64,000 bases of DNA from Allium sativum. Lineage: Eukaryota > Streptophyta > Magnoliopsida > Asparagales > Amaryllidaceae. A program made the translations under genes and the position numbers. The stretch spans positions 404,590,192 to 404,654,191 of the forward strand of contig CM060921.1 of assembly GCA_030737875.1 (NCBI GenBank). The letters are read 5' to 3'. Within the stretch, counting starts at the first letter, position 1; each line of letters starts with the position of its first letter. The notes under the pieces are model-generated. The model saw nothing but the letters and a program-made list of their open reading frames with translations. It did not search any database and was not told the origin of the DNA. Positions 13,122-25,200 of the stretch are shown in pieces.

Positions 13122-16100
13122 TTATTTTCTAAATAAATATTCCTTTTCTATTTCTATTTATTTTCTAAATAAATATCCCTTTTATAAAACCGTGTTCGTT
13201 TTATAAATATTTCCTTTTATAAAATCCTGTGATTTTATAAAATTCCTTTATTTCAATATACATTGAAATACTTCTTTTTTTACATCCCAGGGTTTCTTTT
13301 ATGATATTTAAAATATCGAATAAAAATGATCAACATCATTCCAACCCCCATAATCCATAACAGATTATATAACACATCATATATCACAATATATGAAAAC
13401 AGTAAAATAAATGTTGAGGAATCCAGTTGGATTCCTCCAACCTGTTTCCCTGCATCACAGATGTTAAACAATATAGATAACATCACCTTCCAGTTCCATA
13501 TGATATATTCTGTTAAACAGAATCAATATAGAAAATTTAACTAACTGACTAGCAGTTCAATCAAACAGTCAACACACAGTCAATCAGTTAATAACTAACA
13601 TTTCTAAAAATACAACATGAAATTATAAACTGTTCAGAATTAGTGAGATTTACTCACATTTGCAGTTCATCGTTAAAGAACGATAAACTGTTATTTGATT
13701 TGAATCAAACAGTTTATTCTGCCGTAAATTCAAACAAGCTTTGATTCGCTTCCCGTCAGTTCCATTGTGTTGCTCCTGTCCATAAGATCCTAACGGATCT
13801 TGTTTCGTCAAATTCCACTATTTCTTGGGCCCAACACCGTACTTCCACTATTTCCAGTAACTCATCCCCTTCAATATCATCCCGTTCCAGCATTTATGCA
13901 AATCATCTTCCTCCGGGATTTCTTCGAACCAGCACTCCTTTTATGGTCGATCCTTCCACTTCGCTGCTTTGTAACATGCCACCAAAACTTAAACAAAAGA
14001 TCTCAGCAGACACTTACTTCTCTTCCTCTACTATCCCGTACCGTTCGCAATGAACCCCCACCATTATCATAACTCACAACTCCCTGGCCTGTCAATTTTC
14101 AAACCATCAGCTCCAAACCAAACAGTCCACCGAACAACCCCACTCCGCCTCCTCTCAACACAATTACAGCAACCAACTTCCAGTTAAAAACATGAACCAC
14201 TAAAACGCGACACTCCAGTTCGCTGTTACAACCTCAACATCACACAGTAACAATCGAACCCCCCCTTCGTCACATTCAAACAGTCGTCCCCTTCACCACA
14301 GCGAACCAGAGTTCATTAGTACAGACATCGACCTTTAAACTCCCCCATACCGAAGTTGGAATCCCATCGGAACCATCAGCCTTTCACCTGACGTGCGCCA
14401 AGCCATTTTGGCAGCAACTACACCCTCCGTTCTCCCCCTAACTTCACCCAGTTCTGGCGTATATCCCATTGACCGACGCTGATGGGGAAAATACGAACAG
14501 AATATGTATCGATTGCCTCCAACTCCTATGAAACTGAAGAGAATCCATTTCTGATTCGATATATGTATATATTTCGATTTCTAGGAATTAACTTGATTTA
14601 TTTGGAATTCTTGAGTGTGGGTTGTTTTGCTGTGAAGAAACGAGTGGCGGCTCACAATTTCTTTGACCACGAAAAGTTTCGTTTGCGGAAATTAGGTTAT
14701 AGCGTGGCCTTTATAGAAGATGATGGGTATTGTTTCCACCATTCAATTTTATAACGGGCGGTGTATTTCCCTGGACCATAGAGAATGGGTGGTTGAAGAG
14801 AAGGATGCGTGGACCTTACCGTTATCATATATATGTATATATATACACTTTGTCTTATTACCATGGTATACACCGTTTAAAGTTTCTAGTAAGTACAGTA
14901 GGTGTATGTCAAAGGACTCATGTTCTTTTAACACTTCAAAAACACTACTTCTCTTTCTCTATCGTGCATGAACAAATAATGAAGTGGAGTGATTCAATAA
15001 ATTAAAAAGAAATTTACAAATCTCGTATGTATGAAAATTACAAATTATACACATTAACAACATGGATTGTTTTAATTTGCTTTGAGTATGTACCTTTTTT
15101 CCCAATTGATTCACGTATCTGTTACGTAAAACTCTGTTTGTTTAGGGACCGCTACTGACAGAAATAAGGTTATTGTCGTAACGAGCGAGGTGTCACAACC
15201 CCAAAAATATATTAATATCGGTAGGTTTACTCATATTGTGAAACCCCAAAATGTCGATACAGGGTGCCAAATACTCCAAATAAAAAGTTGCTTATTTAAT
15301 TAATTAAAAATTACCATAAAATTCTAAAAATTAAATTATCACTACGTCTCAAAAGAACCTTGTCTAAATTCAAACCCAATCTCTAGTTATATTGAAAATC
15401 CTTTTATAACATAAATAAAGCGTTGCAAATTATAATGGAATTCCACAGCGACTTTTCTGAAATTTGATTTGGACGTAAATCAAAATCTATACGACGAAAT
15501 CTCGATTTTTCTCTTCCACTAGAAAGATATACTCCACCAGCTCCGCACGTTTCTTGTTTCACAGAAATCCAATTTAAAACGAACTCTGTACATTCAGTTG
15601 AAGTTCGAATCGCCAATTTACGAACTGCAGCGCCATTTCGAGCTCGATTTTAATTATAATATAATTCTATGTTCAAACTGTCGACGATTGAATATATTCG
15701 TTATTCAAATTCAATTCCAAGCTGAATTAAATATCACAGATGATCCGGTTCACACCATATCGTCATTTCAGCCAATTTTGATTATTTCAGAATTAAATAT
15801 ATTATTTAATTTATTTTTTAATTAAATATTCATCATTATTTAATTCCACGATTATTTAATTCACTAAACCTCCATTTATATAATAAAATAAATTAATCAT
15901 AATACCCCTGCCAATGCGGGTCATTACACCCCATTTTACTTTTAAAACTCAATATGTACTTCTTTACATATTTTAAAATTATAACTTTTAAGATTAAAAC
16001 TTGAAAACACCATAAACCATTCTTCCAAAACTTTTATAATTTCAAGTTCTCAAAAGTTAATAATGGGGGTTAGACTCAAAGCGGGTTTCCAATTTTCTAG

Positions 16101-16134
16101 GCTTTCCTAGACACTACCCAAGGTCAATTCTCTC

Positions 16135-16138
<4 letters not shown>

Positions 16139-16200
<62 letters not shown>

Positions 16201-16208
16201 GTATGTAT
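16139..16208. repeat. AT microsatellite followed by GTAT repeats
   Basis: About 25 AT units and then five GTAT units, a simple repeat in the D interior. Confidence 0.97.
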
Positions 16209-16530
16209 TCCCAATCCATTTTTTTCTCCTTTTAACTTTTTCCAATCTATAAGGTTTTACTGCCAAACCCACTTAACCCAAAATACTAATCATATGGGAT
16301 TCATCTTCCTTCCATACAAAATTTATTGTACACTTTCTACCCAATTTACCTAAGGGTCTCGAATTTCCATATTCATTCCTTTAGTGTACAAAACAACATC
16401 CCATCTCTTATCATGTTACGCTCTTTCTATTTAGTGGGTTCCTATATGGATCTAGGTATATATAATATATTTATATTTTTAAAAACACAAATACGTTCGC
16501 TTACTATTTATATATGAATCCTAAAACTAA

Positions 16531-16542
16531 GCTCTGATACCA
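16531..16542 (-). promoter_or_regulatory. Primer-binding site of element D
   Basis: Minus strand TGGTATCAGAGC, two bases from the LTR terminus at 16545 (TGTGACAACCCC on the plus strand). Complementary to initiator methionine tRNA. Confidence 0.93.
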
Positions 16543-16811
16543 GATGTGACAACCCCAATTTCGAGAGACCGTTTTTTTTTTAAATTCCAATCTATCGAAA
16601 CTCTGATTGGTTTGCTCTGGTATCCTACAGAAAAGACAGAGACATAAAATATGTTAGAGCTCAGAAAATATCTCATAGTGGAATGGATAAAATATAATAT
16701 AAATCAAAGTACAGCCTTACTGTATTAATAATACTGCCTAACAATATCCAAAGCTATAATGTCTCATGTCTCTACCACAAACCTAACCTGCGAGTACGTT
16801 ATGAGGAGGGG

Positions 16812-16829
16812 GTCAGAACACAAGTTCTG
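16812..16829 (-). ncRNA. U5 hairpin with branch-point-like CTGAC, element D
   Basis: On the RNA (minus) strand CAGAAC-TTGT-GTTCTG forms a perfect 6-bp stem and runs into CTGACCCC. A CAG acceptor-like site follows 24 nt later. The same arrangement with different stem bases occurs in A, B, E, F and H. The structure is inferred from base pairing across families. Confidence 0.6.
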
Positions 16830-19016
16830 GTAACTGGATTTAAACTATACACCTTGGATAATCCTACATATACCGTTCAATCATATTTTCTTATTTATTA
16901 GGTTACTTAGGTTAACAGCACTCAAGGCTTACACACACGTCGTACCCATTTACTTTCCAGTGGATTAACCTAATACAATATATATGTAGCTTACCCCAAT
17001 ATTGAGGTACATCCCATGGTGCCCTGCTCACATGGTCTCCACCATAACACCATCGAAATATACGCAGTCCCTCATCCTATGCCGTAGTGACGTACAGATA
17101 ACAATACTACGTTCTGCTTATATCTATCATTACTATGTTACGTAAACGTACGGACTGTCACCTTTGTTCGATTCAAAATTCATACCAGAGTAATGCCCTC
17201 AAGTTTATGATACACCACCTAGAGCAGATATGCATGTATCTAGACTGTCCCTCGTATGTGCTGTTAATTGTAGCTCGATGCCTCAATCGCACGTTCTCTA
17301 ATATGCACCAAGTTCCATGGTAGGGCGATACAAGAAACACGAAACTCGGTCGGGAGCTTTTCCATATCTGTATAGGCCCATTTTTAAAGAGTCTTTATAT
17401 ACAGATATACCTAGGGTCTGTTTTTCCATGGTGGTTATAGCCCCACCTCAGCCCCTCCCTCAACTAGTAATGTCTACAAGGGCTAAGCAACTGCCCCTAT
17501 GCAAACAATGTAAACATCCATATGGCGTCTCCCCTCAACCCCTTACCCCGATAGTGAAGGGTGAAATGGTATCATAGGTTTAGCTCTAGTCTTTTCGCAT
17601 CCCACTGGCTGTCGATGACGGGTATCCGACGATCTACTATCCTTGGTCCTGACCCTCCGCCTCCCCATTGAGGCAACCGTTGAATCACCCTAGTGTCACC
17701 GTGTCATAACATCCTTACTGTATAGCTACTTCTGCGGTCAACGCCTAACCACCTAGTAGCTACGCGCAGACCCAACCTCTGCGAGTACAGCCTAAGTCAT
17801 CTGTCACCGCACAAAGGACTACTAGGAGCACCTTACGTACCTCAGGAAGCCGAGTGCTTCCACTTCCAGTCCTTCGGAGCCGTCAGAACAATAGGATGAA
17901 TGTACGCTCCCCTCATGCCTTATAACACCACGATGATCTACCTCGTTGGGTTATTCACCCCTAAATGTGCAGACTGGTCCAAGAGCCTCAATTTAATATA
18001 TTGTTAGACCCTATGTCTAAACATTCTTTTATGCACTTGCCTCACCTCATCAGGTTTCCAGTTAACTTGGTTATTCCCATTGAATTCTTATTCAAAGTAC
18101 TAAGTTTCTCTTGCTTATTAATTTTAGTCATATAACTTAACCCATTTAAGTTTATTAATTAGCCCACAACATGTTATTCTCTAGATTGTGGCCCAAGGTC
18201 TGTAATCCAAAATCTCTTTTATATTCTTGTTTGATTACAATAACATGTTTTACTTAATATGTAATTAAGTATATCTCAATTCACATGTTTTCCAATTAAC
18301 ATGTTACTTACCATTTGTGAATATAACTTATTTCATAAGTTTTCCTCATTCTTTCTCCTTTAATCATAATTCCTCTTTACAATGTCAATACAACTTATTG
18401 TTGTTTACTTATAAACTTAGTTCTATTAACTAAGGCCCATTCATAAGTTTCTCTATCCATTTATTATAACCTATGTTATAATTTCCCCTTTGTCCCTAGG
18501 ACAAGTCTGAACATATTATTCTTATCAACGGGTTATAGACCTCTAAGTTTACGGATTAATTAATTTATAATTAAGTACAATATATTTCCCCCTTTTTCTT
18601 AACTGGTTTCAGGTTTTCCCCTTTTCTGATCACTTAATTTACAATTAAGTTTCCCTTATCTCATTTCACCGGTTATCCCATTTCCTTATTAATTTGTTAC
18701 GCAAGTCTAAATTCTATTATTTCTACAAGTTATGCTTACCCTAAAGGTGTCTTTAATTACATAACTTTATATTTTTTACTGGTTATGTATACCACTAGGT
18801 GTCTTTAGTTACATAACCTTATCGGGCTAAGTTTGTGGGCCTATATGTAAATATTACCCACCCCCTCAGATTTGCTTAGCCCACCCACTGTCCAACCAAT
18901 TTTACTTAACCCTATCTTTAATTTATATTCATACAATCCCTATGGATTAGATTAGGTTAAGTAGTCCAATTCATTACCACGTCCATTTATGGTTTATAAT
19001 GGGCTAGACCTCCCAC

Positions 19017-19091
19017 ATTAAGCCTACAACTTGTGGATGCTAGATATGCCGGTTGGGTCTAGGCAGACTTCTTCCACAAATTGGGCCTAAT
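19017..19091 (-). ncRNA. Three-tier hairpin, element D copy 1
   Basis: Middle stem TTGTGGA (19031-19037) with TCCACAA (19073-19079); outer stem ATTAAGCC with GGCCTAAT (one mismatch); apical TGCC with GGCA. The core between the arms resembles GCTGGATATGCCGG. It lies in the predicted R-U5 leader of the D transcript. Confidence 0.65.
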
Positions 19092-19137
19092 CTCGTGTCA
19101 TAGCCCATCTCGTATTTGCGCACTTAGACCTCTCACA

Positions 19138-19210
19138 TTAGGTTCAACGTTAGTGGTTGCTGGATATGCCGGTCGGATCCGGAAAGACTTCCACCACTAA
19201 TGCAACCTAA
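19138..19210 (-). ncRNA. Three-tier hairpin, element D copy 2
   Basis: Middle stem TTAGTGGT (19150-19157) with ACCACTAA (19193-19200), perfect over 8 bp. Outer stem TTAGGTT (19138-19144) with AACCTAA (19204-19210), perfect over 7 bp. Apical CCGG with CCGG. Its stem bases differ from copy 1 but keep pairing. Confidence 0.7.
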
Positions 19211-20010
19211 CCTCGTGTCATAAGTACAATTACAATTTCTAATTGTAACCCTAGGCATTCATTACTAATCAATTAATCATACCTATGTCTTTATAGGTGC
19301 TCATGCCCATTTACACAATTATATTCATGATGGATTTATGTCCAAATTCATGTTATTCATATTATGCCAATTCATATTTTACATAAGATCACATTTACGC
19401 CCAAATCATTTTTTATACTTATGATCCAATTTAAGATCTTTAAACATAATTGGGTCGACGCCCACAAACCCATATTTATTTATTCAATTCTGTGTTAACA
19501 TGAATCCATATAATCATATACTTACTCCAATTATTCCCTGTATATAATTAGGACAAATTTACATGTAAACTTTTTAGCATTCCAACTAATCCAATATATG
19601 AATTTTTCCCACATGTTCAAATTAATATTATAACATTCAAACATTTCCACTGATTCAATATATGAATTATTCATATTAACAATTTGACATTATATCGGGC
19701 TAATCATTCCCGCATGTCATTTGCATCACTTTAGTCATTATTAGCGTATGTTTAGGCATCTTTACATGTCATATTCCAATACGTCATAATGGGCAATGCT
19801 AAATGGTAATATACCATTATCTAAAATAATATGGCTTAAATCCACTCACGTCGCAAGCTTCCCTAATTTTGGATCTGATTCAGATCTATTCTTCCATGGT
19901 TTTCCTAACTGAATTTAGGACCTAAATAACCACGGATCTATAAATTAACCCCAAAAAGAAAGAGAAAAGAAGAAGAAAAGAGAAGAGGAACTAAAATAGA
20001 TCAGATTCAG

Positions 20011-20017
20011 ATCTTAC
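20011..20017 (-). promoter_or_regulatory. Possible splice donor in element D leader
   Basis: The minus strand reads GTGAG then GTAAGAT, a good plant 5' splice site about 150 nt downstream of the expected start from the TATA box. Donors at the equivalent place occur in A, H, B, E and J. Confidence 0.45.
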
Positions 20018-20197
20018 CTCACATGTAGCGTAAATCTAGGCGCATATATTGTAGATCTAAATTCTTATCTCAAACTTTGAAGTAGAAGAGGCGTAGATCT
20101 AATTTTTATTTTTAGAATAGGTTTAGAGAAGAAGAGAAAAGGGCAGAGTTTTGGTGTCACCTCAGAAATTGTGCGGATTAAGGTAAACCTTACCATT

Positions 20198-20206
20198 TAT
20201 TTATAG
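20198..20206 (-). promoter_or_regulatory. TATA box of element D LTR
   Basis: Minus strand CTATAAATA, 125-210 bp downstream of the GTCGAC cluster and upstream of a C/T-rich leader. The same order is seen in E, F and J. Confidence 0.65.
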
Positions 20207-20331
20207 GCGTGCTAAATGAACTTGGTCCTTTAGATCTAATTTAAAGCTTATCTGAACCAACCACCTCACTCAAGAAAAAGAACATTCCAAAATTCCCCAA
20301 GGTGCGCTTCACCCACATGCCCACGCGTAGG

Positions 20332-20408
20332 GGTGTCGACACCCCTGCTTGGGTGTTGACATAGGTGTCTACACCCCTATGGTGGTGTAGACATAGTGTT
20401 GACACCTC
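20332..20408. promoter_or_regulatory. GTCGAC-type repeat cluster, element D U3
   Basis: Repeated GTGTCGACACCCC and decayed GTGTTGACA or GTGTAGACA versions alternate in both orientations over about 75 bp. Equivalent clusters lie upstream of the TATA box in E, F and J. Role unknown; a palindromic protein-binding array is one possibility. Confidence 0.6.
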
Positions 20409-21988
20409 CTATATATTCTTGTTTTGAAATTTAATTTATTTATACTACATATAATTCTTATATATAAATCAAATTTCGAACATTCCTTTTGTTCGCGCGC
20501 AATCCTTAATCTAAATCATATTTATTTGCATTCAACTCTTATGCGTATGCTAAGCTTTTGTACGCGAACAATTCTTTATTTTATTCCAAATCTAACTTTC
20601 TCAAATCAATTACATCAATTAATTCTCTTTTTAAACATCCTTCCAATTAAACCTCTTATTAAACCCTTTTCACTCTAAACCTCTTTTTAATTAAACTGCT
20701 TACTCTCTTATTAATATGTTGATATACTATCTTTAACGCACCCATTTTATTTACTATTAATTGCTCCACCATATATGCCATTATTTCTTTTGTGCAATTA
20801 AATTTCCCTTTATATATATTTTTGGATGTAGTTTACCTTTTTCCTTTAATTTTATTTATTCATTGCAATTTACCATTAATGCATTCTATCTTTATGCACT
20901 CAATTTATAGCGTTCCCTTTTCCTATTGCTATCCATGTGCCAATATGCATTAATTTATTGTTCAACTTTTTATCTTGTAGGCATTAAACTTTAATCGTCA
21001 TGTGTATATATATATATACACATCTTCCTTATTTTTATGCAGTCAATATTTATTAATTAATTGCTCACTCTAGATTCTCTGATTTATCTTCTTCTCTTTT
21101 TATTCTACATTTGTTTCTTTTATTATAAATGGACCATCAATGTATGTGTTTGTTAATTCATTCTTAATTATATTTATACAAATATTTATATACACATTTT
21201 GTAATTGCATTAAAAAATGCGTGGTGTTACAAGGGAGTCAGAACATAAAGTTTTGACGAATGAAAATCACATAAGTTTTCAGGAATAGCTATCTCCTATA
21301 CTTGACTGTATTAATTCTTCACGATATGCCTACGCACACTAGTTTACATACAAATAAACATAACAAATGGACGTCTAAGAAGTCACATAATACCCAAAAG
21401 CTCATTAAAGGGCGGGAATCCTTATGGTCACTTTATACCATATCCTAGTTTATTTAGGGTGGACATCCCTCCAGCCACTTAATACCAATGGCGGACCTCA
21501 AGCAACTTAAGACCCCATTCTAACGTTAACGTTATAAATAATAACTCTTTTTGTATGTTTACTATATAGCTGTCCCTACAAGTGGACTCCTAGTCACTTA
21601 ATACTTCCCTTAGACGACGGTTCCATAGGCTATGAATACGTAATTCGTCCCTAGGTCATCCCTCACTATCCCCTAGATAAGAAGCAGACATTACTTGGAG
21701 AATTACCTAATATACTATGATCATTTAATAACATATAAAAGAAAGGCGGACCCAACAACCATTTAATTCTCTAAGGGAGGGACAATGACTTGGGTCCCGA
21801 ACCAACGAGTCAACCTTCGGAAAGAACCTTGTCCGAACCACTTAATACCCAACAAGAGATAAGTCAACCACTTAATACCTTCTTCCTAAGGAAGACCTAC
21901 TGTACACGCAACACACACACATATATATATATACACACACGTTTATATGTATATATAAGCACACTAGACATCTCGCACTGGGCCTACC

Positions 21989-22041
21989 ACTTGTAGATGA
22001 TGGATTTGTCAGGCGGTTCCGAGCAGGCTTCTACTACAAGT
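21989..22041 (-). ncRNA. Three-tier hairpin, LTR G copy 1
   Basis: Middle stem ACTTGTAG (21989-21996) with CTACAAGT (22034-22041), perfect over 8 bp, around a TGGATTTGTCAGG core. The outer stem is weak in this copy. Confidence 0.6.
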
Positions 22042-22104
22042 TGGGCCTAACCTCACATCATAATGTACAAAATATAATGTCCCATGGCACCTAGACCTTT
22101 CATA

Positions 22105-22178
22105 TTAACCAGATTTACTTGTAGACGCCGAAAATGTAAGTCGGTTCCCAACAGACTTCTGCTACAATATATGGTTAA
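22105..22178 (-). ncRNA. Three-tier hairpin, LTR G copy 2
   Basis: Outer stem TTAACCA (22105-22111) with TGGTTAA (22172-22178), perfect over 7 bp; middle stem TTGTAG (22119-22124) with CTACAA (22162-22167), perfect. The core has diverged while pairing is kept. Confidence 0.65.
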
Positions 22179-22290
22179 CCTCTTGTCTATTAGTAGAGCC
22201 ATTAACTCACACACATACAAATATACAAATTACTATGGGGGATATTCAAAATTTATTCCTAATTTAATTAGATTTATTGCGTACCTAATA

Positions 22291-25200
22291 TATAAGGACC
22301 CGAAACTTCCCCGTGAGGGAAAGTACGGATTGCTTTGAGGACATGACAAATCATAGCACAAACAGAGGAACATTTCATTGCTTATTACAACAACTTCATC
22401 AGAATACAAGAATATGCAGAGTATGAACAGATATTACACACTAAACATCAGAGATTTACAAGGTACAATGCAGTGGAAAATAATACAAAACACAACTGAA
22501 AAGAATATGCGGATACAGAGCTTTCCGTATATCATTCCAGCTGTAAACCATGATTCGGTGAATATAAATCTGCAAAACCAAAACTACAAGCTGCCCGTAT
22601 GGAAAATAGTGGCACCCGGAGTTTAGGTTAAAACAATAAACTCCAGGTCAGTCATGTGACTGGTGTGAGAACTAAAACAGTTATTTAAAAATTAACTTTA
22701 AATTAGATATATCAAAGGACCATGCTGTATAACACAGAATAGGTTTCCTCCTAAGAATACCAGTGCATATAACAAAACAGCGCAATGCTTTTTGAAAAAA
22801 TGTAACTATTATAAGACCCAGGTCCTGTCACACAATGCAACGCAAGCTAGGGGATAGGGTTTTCCCTTATAATAGCCAAACATGCTTGGTACATTAAAAC
22901 AAATCATTTGATACTCTTATAAGTGCATAGTGTATAAAACAACTTCAAATATAAATGTATCAATCCTAGGTGGCATGGGTACCGTATATCATGTCGCCAG
23001 TACTAGGCTCTACAATCAAAACCGCAAATGTCACGTATTGGAAGTTGGATTTCCATCTGTGAAGAAAGGCAAGGGATCGTCCTTTCCGCTTCGAGACAAT
23101 CTAGCTTATGTCTCAGGACCCAAACTCAGGTGGGCCCTTGGATCGTTATGGCCGGGCCAATCGATGTGGATTAAAATGACTGAGCACTACGTTTCCCTGC
23201 CCTATGGGGCGTAAATGAGCCAAATGACTCCATCGGCCCCGGATCGGCTGATATAACTAAGGCGCCTCGCAACCCATCATCTATATAAGTAAAATGTCAG
23301 GGCAAGTAAAACGCTGACGCCACTCCTAGCTAGAAGGAAACACATGCCCTCCCTGATGTCCTCTCCCGTTTCTGGTTCATACCGGGGTGTGAGGCCCGCG
23401 AATCAATGCTACACAAAGCTATGCTATATTAAAGTCGTGCTTTGATCATCAACCACAAGACTCTTCTTTTCAACAGAAGCCTTGATCATTTGCATCTCAG
23501 CATGCCACACAGGAAAATTACGCTATGCAACCGATGTCTATCAATCACATAGAGTGAAATCCGATGTCAGACACACATCCATTTACAAGTTAGTTCTGGG
23601 TCTGAACGAAACCGGAGGCACCTTATTCCTCCCCCATATGTCCAATACGGGGGAGAGGCCCTCGCATATCCGGTCGATCTCCAAGTACGTCTGGACGATC
23701 ACCACTTATTACCTTGTCTTGGGTGTACAACCCAATCAAGACATCAGTAATCATCCTAACGATGTGAAGTCCTTCGGTCTTCAACCACCGTCTTCATCCT
23801 CAACACATTGTCGAATCAGTTATTCAGAATGGGATAAACCCGGTCTTTCTGAATAACTCGCGTATATAAAAAACAAGTTCTATAAAAACACAACATACGC
23901 CTCATTCCAATCCAGAACATTCCTTTATAAAATATTCTTATACCTTGGAAAAGGTTCCCATTAATTTTATCAAAGACAAATCCTTTAAATTTATTCTTTA
24001 ATCTTCCTTTGGATATCATTTCAATCTAATTAAAGATGCATTAAAACTCCACTTGGTTTTAATCTTCCCAAAAAAATATTAATGATTGTTTAACTTGGGA
24101 AATCATATCCTATCTTTAACTGGGCCAAAGAACCAATGTCATTTAAAACACGGTTCACTATATACCCAAAATCACATTCCATTCCATCAGCCTTTAATCG
24201 TAAATTAGCAAGTGAATAATTCCCTAAGTATTGACCCCGAAGGCCGAAACCAACATCAAATAAATACCCAGGGAACCATTCAACTAAACTAATCCCCAGT
24301 TAGTTTCTGATTTTCTTAACTCCGTTTGGTCTGAGAACAGTGTTATCAAAGATACCATTCACGACAACACAAAATCACATTCCATTGACAATGGAATCTT
24401 CATGGAAAACAAATCGATATATATAATCGACATAAACTTCCATATCCAACCGATAATATAAATGGAATAATGACAAAGCCTTTTAAATTCCATATACCTC
24501 TACGTAAGCTTACTTCGATTATTACCAAATCGAATTCTATTCAATTACAATTTAATATGTTAAATTGGAAAACTTTACTTTGGAAAATTCCCGTTAAATC
24601 TTAATAAAAAGATTTATAAATTCCAAATCACATTTCACTGTAAAGCGGGTTAAAGAACAAATGTCGTTAAAAACACAGTTCACAAAAAACCCAAAATTCC
24701 ATCAGTCTCTAACCGTAAATTAGTAGGAGAACAATTCCCTAAGTATTAACCCCAAAGGCCGAAACCAACATCAGATCAATACCCAGGAAACCATTCAAGT
24801 TGACTAATCTCCAACCAAATTCTAATTTTCTTAACTCCATTGGGTTTAAGAACAGTATTATTAAAGATACCATTCACGACAAACCCAAAATCCAATTTGA
24901 TATTAAATACAAGGCTCTGAATAGAAAATATATCGGCTTATATTCAATATCAAATTTTGAAACCAACAAATATCGTATTGGAATAACGATATATATATCT
25001 TCCAAATTCCTCCATAATATCCGTATCATCACAAAATCCAATATCGAAATATTCCAAAAATAATTTCAATTCAAATCCATTCAAATTCATATATTGGAAA
25101 ATTATGTTTATTTTTATAAGAATTTCAAAACCAATTTATTTATTTTAAAAATATTGGATTTCTGATTCTAGTTCATAACTAGTTCATTTCGATAAAAATA

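Larger units (their letters stand above)
2733..15928 (-). mobile_element. Element A: complete LARD-type non-autonomous LTR retrotransposon
   Basis: A 13.2 kb element bounded by TG...CA termini and a perfect CCCCA duplication. LTRs at 2733-7874 (5142 bp) and 10863-15928 (5066 bp) differ at roughly one base per hundred in the parts compared by eye, apart from two length changes. The interior of 2988 bp has a primer site next to the right LTR and a polypurine tract next to the left LTR, so the element reads on the minus strand. There is no gag, protease, reverse transcriptase or integrase. Very long LTRs around about 3 kb of non-coding interior match the LARD class described from Triticeae. The 3' end motif (TTTCGAGGACGAAATTATTT, then the purine tract) is the one found in Ty3/gypsy chromoviruses, so the parent was probably of that lineage. 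Confidence 0.92.
10863..15928 (-). mobile_element. Element A 5' LTR (right on the plus strand)
   Basis: Collinear with 2733-7874. Differences are scattered point changes, a deletion of about 40 bp near 12299 (the bases at about 4156-4197 of the left copy are missing) and one fewer 36-bp repeat. Splice donor-like ACTCAC (minus GTGAGT) lies at 13652-13657 and the CAGTC hairpin at 11280-11293. It ends TCATTACA at 15928, followed by the duplicated CCCCA. Confidence 0.92.
15934..16544 (-). mobile_element. Element D interior remnant beside its primer site
   Basis: 611 bp between the target duplication of A and the D 5' LTR. It ends with a primer site, so it is the leader end of the D interior on the minus strand. 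It contains an AT microsatellite (16139-16188) running into GTAT repeats (to 16208). No gene is seen. Confidence 0.65.
16545..21231 (-). mobile_element. Element D 5' LTR, 4.7 kb
   Basis: Runs from TGTGACAACCCC next to the primer site to GTGGTGTTACA at 21231, with TG...CA ends. In transcribed (minus) order it shows a GTCGAC-rich cluster (20332-20408), TATA box (20198-20206), a pyrimidine-rich leader, donor-like GTAAG (20011-20017), two three-tier hairpins (19138-19210 and 19017-19091), the CAGAAC hairpin with CTGAC (16812-16829) and an acceptor-like CAG at 16789-16791. No protein-coding region is supported. The 3' LTR of D is not in the window. Confidence 0.8.
21232..22290 (-). mobile_element. 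LTR fragment G, related to the D LTR
   Basis: It begins with a GTCAGAAC hairpin region like D at 16812 and holds two hairpins of the same class (21989-22041 and 22105-22178). It is therefore the U5-side part of a related LTR in the same orientation. D inserted on its left and B on its right. No gene is seen. Confidence 0.65.

Noticed and set aside
23482..23856. 124-codon plus frame in the B LTR
   Set aside because: It is antisense to the element, and the matching region of the other LTR (30848-31155) is broken into different frames, so it is not under coding constraint.
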